In this document: piece after piece, positions 7,202 through 12,990 of the stretch
Position numbering within the stretch: the first letter of the stretch is position 1
Layout: every line of letters starts with the position of its first letter
NCBI GenBank assembly: GCA_937952095.1
Contig: CALFYG010000058.1
Location: 1 to 12,990 of the forward strand
From: an uncultured Micrococcales bacterium
GTDB lineage: Bacteria; Actinomycetota; Actinomycetes; S36-B12; UBA10799
Reading direction: 5' to 3'
Length of the DNA: 12,990 nt
Position numbers and translations under genes: made by a program
Notes under the pieces: model-generated
What the model was told of the DNA's origin: nothing
What the model saw: only the letters and a program-made list of their open reading frames with translations
The model's database searches: none

Positions 7202-7648
7202 CGGCACCAGCGTCGGACGGCCTGCCACGCGGGCGTGGATGAAGTCGGCGGCCACCCAGTCCAGACCGACGACGAGCGATTCACCGGATTCCAGTACGAT
7301 CTCGCGCGGCACCCGACCGGCGTACTGCCGCAGGCACTGGCGGAAGGTCATCGGCGAACACTGGAGATCCTTCCCCCGACCGAGCGGCCGCAGTTGCTCG
7401 CAGGCGGTGATGCGCACTATCCCCGTCGCCAACTGCGCCCAGTCCTCCCCCACCGCAAGCAGATCTCCCTTGACCGTGCGGCCGCGCACCACGACCTGCA
7501 GAACACCGAACCGGCACAGATGCTCGGCCAGGTGCCACTTGCCTCGCTCCACGGCCAAGGCATCCTGCTGTTCGTAGTGCAGTTCGAGTCGATCCATGGC
7601 GGTGGCCCGGACCTCCTCAGCCGTCAGGTCCGGCCATTCCTGCTGCAT
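7166..7648 (-). CDS. Conserved actinobacterial protein of unknown function
   Basis: I do not recognise a named family. It is about 160 residues, soluble, with no signal peptide. The N-terminal third is helical and charged (LTAEEVRATAMDRLELHYEQ, then ALAVERGKWHLAEHL). The rest alternates short beta strands: GVLQVVVRGRTVKGDLLAVG, EDWAQLATGIVRI, then REIVLESGESLVVGLDWVAA and DFIHARVAGRPTLVPLTQV. The two halves look like a repeated Sm/SH3-like barrel pattern (strand, G-D turn, 'DW', strand); this is inference from pattern only. Start is uncertain: ATG 7648 and GTG 7654 both have GTAGG upstream (10 and 4 bases), while GTG 7678 lies in the probable promoter. It is divergent from the DUF6459 gene and convergent with the HTH gene, beside which such proteins are often found. 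Confidence 0.7.
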   Translation of the reverse strand: MQQEWPDLTAEEVRATAMDRLELHYEQQDALAVERGKWHLAEHLCRFGVLQVVVRGRTVKGDLLAVGEDWAQLATGIVRITACEQLRPLGRGKDLQCSPMTFRQCLRQYAGRVPREIVLESGESLVVGLDWVAADFIHARVAGRPTLVPLTQVAAVLGAV

Positions 7649-7678
7649 ATCCACAGAGCCTACCCGCGCCTGAGCCAC

Positions 7679-7696
7679 TGATCGTATAGTCGATCA
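7679..7696. promoter_or_regulatory. Perfect dyad enclosing divergent -10 boxes (candidate operator)
   Basis: The sequence is TGATCG-TATAGT-CGATCA: two perfect 6-base arms around a 6-base spacer. The spacer is a good actinobacterial -10 (TAnnnT) for the forward DUF6459 gene, predicting a transcript start near 7697. On the reverse strand, TACGAT overlaps the same site and would serve the divergent gene at 7648, start near 7674. No -35 is seen on either side. A protein bound to this dyad would block both promoters. Confidence 0.5.
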
Positions 7697-7700
7697 AACA

Positions 7701-7730
7701 ACAGCAAACGCCAGCAAACGACAGCAAAGA
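7701..7730 (+). repeat. Three tandem 10-bp direct repeats upstream of the DUF6459 gene
   Basis: Consecutive units are ACAGCAAACG, CCAGCAAACG and ACAGCAAAGA, with core CAGCAAA in exact 10-base register; the preceding ten bases (CGATCAAACA) keep part of the pattern. The stretch is A/C-rich in a G/C-rich neighbourhood. A helical-turn period suggests stacked protein binding on one DNA face. If transcription starts near 7697, the repeats would instead lie in an unstructured 5' leader, where they might aid translation. Confidence 0.6.
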
Positions 7731-7739
7731 GCCACGACG

Positions 7740-8138
7740 ATGAACAACGCGACCGCCCGTATCGAGGCATGGACTCCCCCTGCCCACCAGCCGCGCCCAC
7801 GGCACCTGCACCTGGTCCCGGATCTTCCCGTCGACACCCCGGATGCCGAATGGGTCCGTCACCTGACGCAATCGGTCGTGGAGGTGCTGGGCGGCCAGCG
7901 CGCCGCGAGCACGTTGGTGTCCCACGTGAGCCCGGTGGTCTTCCAGGCGTTGCGCAGCCCCGCCGCTCAACTGCGGCTGCGAGGAGCACGGGTACTGTCG
8001 GTGCGCACGCAGCCGTTGGGAACCGACAGCGTCGAGGTCGCGGCCGTCGTCGGGTGCCCGGAACGCACACGTGCGTTGGCACTACGTCTGCACCGCCGTC
8101 ACCAGCGGTGGCGGTGCGTCTGTGTCGTCGTCCTGTGA
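7740..8138 (+). CDS. Rv3235/DUF6459-family protein
   Basis: A 132-residue protein. After a variable, proline-rich N-terminus (about 1-40, with PRPRHLHLVPDL) comes the family domain: EWVRHLTQSVVEVLGGQRAA at 39-58, TLVSHVSPVVFQALR, then VLSVRTQPLGTDSVEVAAVV and RALALRLHRRHQRWRC near the end. The pattern matches the Rv3235 family (DUF6459), small actinobacterial proteins commonly encoded next to secA; function unknown. The fold is probably a compact alpha/beta domain. ATG 7740 has only a weak AAAGAG 9 bases upstream. Its stop lies one base from the stop of convergent secA, so there is no room for a separate terminator. Family call is fairly sure. Confidence 0.8.
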   Translation: MNNATARIEAWTPPAHQPRPRHLHLVPDLPVDTPDAEWVRHLTQSVVEVLGGQRAASTLVSHVSPVVFQALRSPAAQLRLRGARVLSVRTQPLGTDSVEVAAVVGCPERTRALALRLHRRHQRWRCVCVVVL

Positions 8139-8139
8139 A

Positions 8140-10926
<2,787 letters not shown>

Positions 10927-10929
10927 TGC

Positions 10930-10935
10930 ATCGTA
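10930..10935 (-). promoter_or_regulatory. Candidate -10 box for secA
   Basis: Reverse-strand TACGAT fits TAnnnT and ends three bases before ATG 10926. A start 6-7 bases downstream would fall at about 10923, the G of an in-frame GTG, giving a leaderless secA mRNA; this agrees with the missing Shine-Dalgarno. No -35 is seen. The divergent gap to the GNAT gene is only 38 bases. Confidence 0.3.
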
Positions 10936-10964
10936 CGTGACCCGGCAAATGGTGGGATGGGGTC

Positions 10965-11759
10965 GTGATCCGCGACACCATCGACTTCGCTGTCGGCAGA
11001 CTCCGCAGGCTTCACGCCGACGACGCCGAGGACATGGCGCGCGCCTGCAACGACCCGTCGATCGCGCGCTGGACCCAGGTTCCACAGCCGTACCACCTCG
11101 AGAACGCCCGCGAGTTCATCGCCACCCGCGGCAGCGAGGACCACGTGTGGGCGATCGACGTCGACGGCTTCGCAGGCGCCATCGGGATCCGCGCGACCAT
11201 GGCCACGATGCCCGGGCCGATCACCGAGGTCGGCTACTGGGTGGCGCCGTGGGCGCGCGGACGCGGGGTGGCGACCCAGGCGTTGATCGCGGTGCGCGAT
11301 GAACTCGCCCGCGTGGGGTATCAGCGCATCGACTGGGAAGCCCTGGCGGGCAACGAGGCGTCCATCCGGGTGGCCCGCAATGCAGGGTTCACGATCGAGG
11401 GGTTCCGCCGCCAAGGACTGGTCCATCGCGGCCGCCTGGTCGACTGTGTCGTCGGCGGGTGGACAGCGTCGATGGAAGTGCCGGAGTTGGTGGCCGGGCA
11501 GTGGCAGGTCCAGCCCGTCGACGCCGGGGACGTGCCGGCGGACCTGCGGCCTCTGGCCAGTAGCGCGCTGGCTGTCTGGGTCCCCCGCACCGCGGTCGGC
11601 GGCACGGACACCGGATACGTGCTGGCGGTGCGATCCGTGGCGGGCGTGCACGTGATCGCAGTGGGAGCCCCCCAGGAGGCCGTGGATGCGGTGTCACGGT
11701 TCCTGACTGCCCAGGGTCTCGCGGTCACTGAGGACCCGATGCCCAGCGGGTGGGTGTGA
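10965..11759 (+). CDS. GNAT-family N-acetyltransferase (RimJ/RimL type) with an extra C-terminal domain
   Basis: A 264-residue protein. Residues 1 to about 170 are an acetyltransferase 3 domain: VGRLRRLHADDAEDMARACN at 10-29, ITEVGYWVAPWARGRGVATQ around 86-105 including the acetyl-CoA loop (R-G-R-G-V-A), and IDWEALAGNEASIRVARNAG near 122-141. Such enzymes acetylate protein N-termini or small amines. Residues about 175-264 form a second alpha/beta segment (VQPVDAGDVPADLRPLASSA, then GYVLAVRSVAGVHVIAVGA) that I do not recognise and that simple RimJ proteins lack. GTG 10965 has a GGGATGGGG purine run just upstream. It is divergent from secA and ends exactly where the regulator gene on the other strand ends. 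Confidence 0.88.
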   Translation: MIRDTIDFAVGRLRRLHADDAEDMARACNDPSIARWTQVPQPYHLENAREFIATRGSEDHVWAIDVDGFAGAIGIRATMATMPGPITEVGYWVAPWARGRGVATQALIAVRDELARVGYQRIDWEALAGNEASIRVARNAGFTIEGFRRQGLVHRGRLVDCVVGGWTASMEVPELVAGQWQVQPVDAGDVPADLRPLASSALAVWVPRTAVGGTDTGYVLAVRSVAGVHVIAVGAPQEAVDAVSRFLTAQGLAVTEDPMPSGWV

Positions 11760-11766
11760 TCACACC
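11753..11766. repeat. 14-bp perfect palindrome spanning both convergent stop codons
   Basis: GGTGTGATCACACC reads the same on both strands. Its centre TGATCA supplies the TGA stop of the forward GNAT gene (11757-11759) and the TGA of the reverse LuxR-type gene (11760-11762). With no loop bases it makes a poor RNA terminator. It may be a protein site or chance from two TGA stops meeting. Confidence 0.5.
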
Positions 11767-12362
11767 GGCAGTCGGAGCCACCCGAGTTGCCCCGCGCGCA
11801 CCACGGCCTGGGTCCTCGAGGAGACCCCCAGTTTCGAGAACACATGCCCGAGATGATTACGGACGGTGTGTTCGCTGATGAACAGCGCACCCGCGATCTC
11901 CCGGTTGCTCAACCCTTGTGCCAGCAGGGTGGTCACTTCCAGCTCGCGGGCCGTGGGCTCAGTGGGTCCCGTGGGCTGCCTGCGCACCGACGGCCGCACA
12001 CGACGCAGGGACTGCACCGCCTGCACGAGATCGGACGGCGAGCAGTCGCGGGCGAGGACCTGTTTTGCGCCCGCCCGCCGGAGGTCGACGATCGCACGGT
12101 CGGATGTCGGCGCCCCCAGCACGATGGTCGGCGTCGCCGAGGTCAGCGCCTGCAACACGAGGTCGGTGTCTTCCGGGAACCCTCGCCGCACGCCCATGAT
12201 CAACGCCCCGTCCGGACCGGGCAGGGCGGGATCGCCACCCCAGGTCCCCACGACGGGTTCGGGCGTGACCAGTCCTGACAATGTCGCGGCCACCCCGTAC
12301 GCGAATACCGGTTCCGGATCCAGGACCAGGGTCCGCGGACCGCAGGCGGCCGATCGGCTCAG
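11760..12362 (-). CDS. LuxR-family regulator with degenerate receiver domain
   Basis: About 200 residues. The C-terminal LuxR helix-turn-helix is clear: PTARELEVTTLLAQGLSNRE, then IAGALFISEHTVRNHLGHVF and SKLGVSSRTQAV. The N-terminal part has the receiver layout (TLVLDPEPVFAYGVAATLSG; ALIMGVRRGFPEDTDLVLQA; TIVLGAPTSD; RAGAKQVLARDCSP), but the phospho-acceptor Asp position is Gly, the conserved Thr is Gly and the Lys is Arg. It is probably not controlled by phosphorylation. GTG 12293 would cut off the first receiver strand. I prefer CTG 12362: GAGGAG lies 5 bases upstream and CTGA overlaps the stop of the frame before it, as in a coupled operon. A lost upstream start is also possible because the contig joint is near. 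Confidence 0.75.
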   Translation of the reverse strand: MSRSAACGPRTLVLDPEPVFAYGVAATLSGLVTPEPVVGTWGGDPALPGPDGALIMGVRRGFPEDTDLVLQALTSATPTIVLGAPTSDRAIVDLRRAGAKQVLARDCSPSDLVQAVQSLRRVRPSVRRQPTGPTEPTARELEVTTLLAQGLSNREIAGALFISEHTVRNHLGHVFSKLGVSSRTQAVVRAGQLGWLRLPV

Positions 12363-12826
12363 GCCGACTCCTCGGCGCGGCCGTCCTGCGGCTCCTTCAC
12401 CGCCTGCATCTTGCCGGCGACGCGCTTGCCGCCCGCCTTGACCGCTGCGTGCACCACGGACGTCTGGCCCATCTTCACGCGCGTGGAAACGAACGGCTCG
12501 GTGCCCGGCGGAATGGTGAAATCGGCCGCCAGCGTGTTCGGATTCTTTTCCACCAGGATGGCGATCTGCTCGGTATCGGCGATATTGCTGGTGACCGACA
12601 CGGGCACCACGGCGCCGTTCTCGGCGATGTCGGGAGCGTTGAAGCTAATGGCGGTGCTCTTCTCCGTGCCGCTGCCGCCCAGCGCCTTGATGACGTCGGC
12701 CACACTCTTGCCGTCGAAAGCGGTCTTGTTCCATTCCGCGGCCTGCGCTTCGCTGATCAGGCCGGTGGCAGCCATCAGCGACAGCACGGCGGTCATCCGC
12801 AGTACATCTCGTCGTTTTGCGTTCAT
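12359..12826 (-). CDS. soxY: SoxY, sulfur-carrier protein of thiosulfate oxidation, with a replaced C-terminus (probable chimera)
   Basis: A 155-residue frame. Residues 1-29 are a Tat signal (NAKRRDVLRMTAVLSLMAA, twin Arg5-Arg6, cleavage near AQA-A), so the product is periplasmic. Residues 31 to about 133 are a SoxY domain: FDGKSVADVIKALGG, PDIAENGAVVPVSVTS, IAILVEKNPNTLAADFTIPP and RVKMGQTSVVHAAVKAGGK. SoxY, paired with SoxZ, carries sulfur intermediates on a cysteine in a C-terminal GGCGG. That motif is missing: from about residue 134 the frame reads RVAGKMQAVKEPQDGRAEES, unlike SoxY and with no cysteine. The tail is probably the end of the actinobacterial gene that preceded the LuxR-type gene. 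As written it could not carry sulfur. The ribosome site is weak. Confidence 0.8.
   Translation of the reverse strand: MNAKRRDVLRMTAVLSLMAATGLISEAQAAEWNKTAFDGKSVADVIKALGGSGTEKSTAISFNAPDIAENGAVVPVSVTSNIADTEQIAILVEKNPNTLAADFTIPPGTEPFVSTRVKMGQTSVVHAAVKAGGKRVAGKMQAVKEPQDGRAEESA
12410..12440. other. Probable chimeric junction inside the soxY frame
   Basis: SoxY similarity ends at about AVKAGGK (residues 128-134, around 12425-12445). The following 21 residues do not resemble the family tail and end in a TGA that overlaps the likely start of the LuxR-type gene. The switch from proteobacterial to actinobacterial sequence is therefore inside this stretch; the exact base cannot be fixed by eye. Confidence 0.6.
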
Positions 12827-12934
12827 CTTGCTGTGTACCCCGTACTTGCGTACCGGTTTTGTGTCGACCCGTGTTGTGCCGGTGCGTCGCCGGCGATCTG
12901 TTTGCTGCTTGGGGGAGCCGTTCGATTTCGATCA

Positions 12935-12968
12935 TCGCGGGCCGTCGTCAGTGCCGGCCGGCCCGCGT
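12935..12968. terminator. GC-rich hairpin upstream of soxY
   Basis: A 9-base perfect inverted repeat, CGCGGGCCG (12936-12944) and CGGCCCGCG (12959-12967), with a 14-base loop. No T-tract follows on either strand. It could end transcription of a gene beyond the window edge. The surrounding 12827-12990 holds no convincing gene and should contain the soxY promoter, of which I see no clear boxes. Confidence 0.35.
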
Positions 12969-12990
12969 GGGGCGATGCGAAAGCTTACTT

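Noticed and set aside
10927..11085. Longer N-terminus for SecA
   Set aside because: The added residues are Arg/Cys-rich and antisense to the GNAT gene; the SecA family starts at MVRVLDK.

Overview
Most of this window (about 1440 to 12400) is one stretch of a high-GC Actinomycetota chromosome. The evidence is the gene set: SecA with an MVRVLDK-type start next to an Rv3235/DUF6459 protein, a BldC-like small helix-turn-helix protein, a CpaE/MinD-like ATPase, a WS/DGAT acyltransferase, a DUF6912 protein and an actinobacterial-type proline-catabolic P5C dehydrogenase. GTG and TTG starts are frequent, and the hexamer CTCGAG recurs throughout. Both ends look different. Positions 1 to about 1430 carry an alphaproteobacterial-type YitT membrane protein and the C-terminal half of a GabD-type succinate-semialdehyde dehydrogenase. 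Positions about 12430 to 12990 carry a proteobacterial soxY (thiosulfate oxidation). Each joint lies inside an open reading frame and keeps the frame, so two chimeric 'genes' result. The simplest reading is a metagenomic assembly (or otherwise joined sequence) with two false joins, not a real locus.

Layout, left to right. Reverse-strand pair 54-2230: YitT protein, and a hybrid aldehyde dehydrogenase (N-half P5C dehydrogenase, C-half SSADH). Reverse-strand lipid block 2269-5133: WS/DGAT, then a patatin-like lipase, then a DUF6912 protein whose TTG start overlaps the lipase stop, then the P5C dehydrogenase start. Reverse-strand pair 5255-5902 and 5912-6919: a HAD-like hydrolase behind a MinD/CpaE-like ATPase, closed by a hairpin at 5235-5257. 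Forward small HTH gene 6983-7201, tail-overlapping a reverse-strand protein of unknown function (7166-7648). Divergent from that, the forward DUF6459 gene 7740-8138, which ends one base from the end of reverse-strand secA (8140-10926). Divergent from secA, a forward GNAT acetyltransferase (10965-11759), which abuts tail to tail a reverse-strand LuxR-type regulator with a degenerate receiver domain (11760-12362).

How the genes may work together. WS/DGAT makes triacylglycerol or wax ester and the patatin-like enzyme could release fatty acids from lipid, so this block reads as neutral-lipid storage and turnover. The segment from the ATPase to secA is a housekeeping neighbourhood of small, poorly understood actinobacterial proteins beside the secretion motor. 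Its most interesting non-coding element is the 7679-7730 control region: a perfect dyad enclosing a TATAGT box, followed by three exact-period 10-bp direct repeats, about 0.5 kb from a gene for a BldC-like protein. BldC of Streptomyces binds direct repeats. I see no RNA gene, CRISPR array, insertion sequence or phage module, and no clear evidence of a wholly new system.
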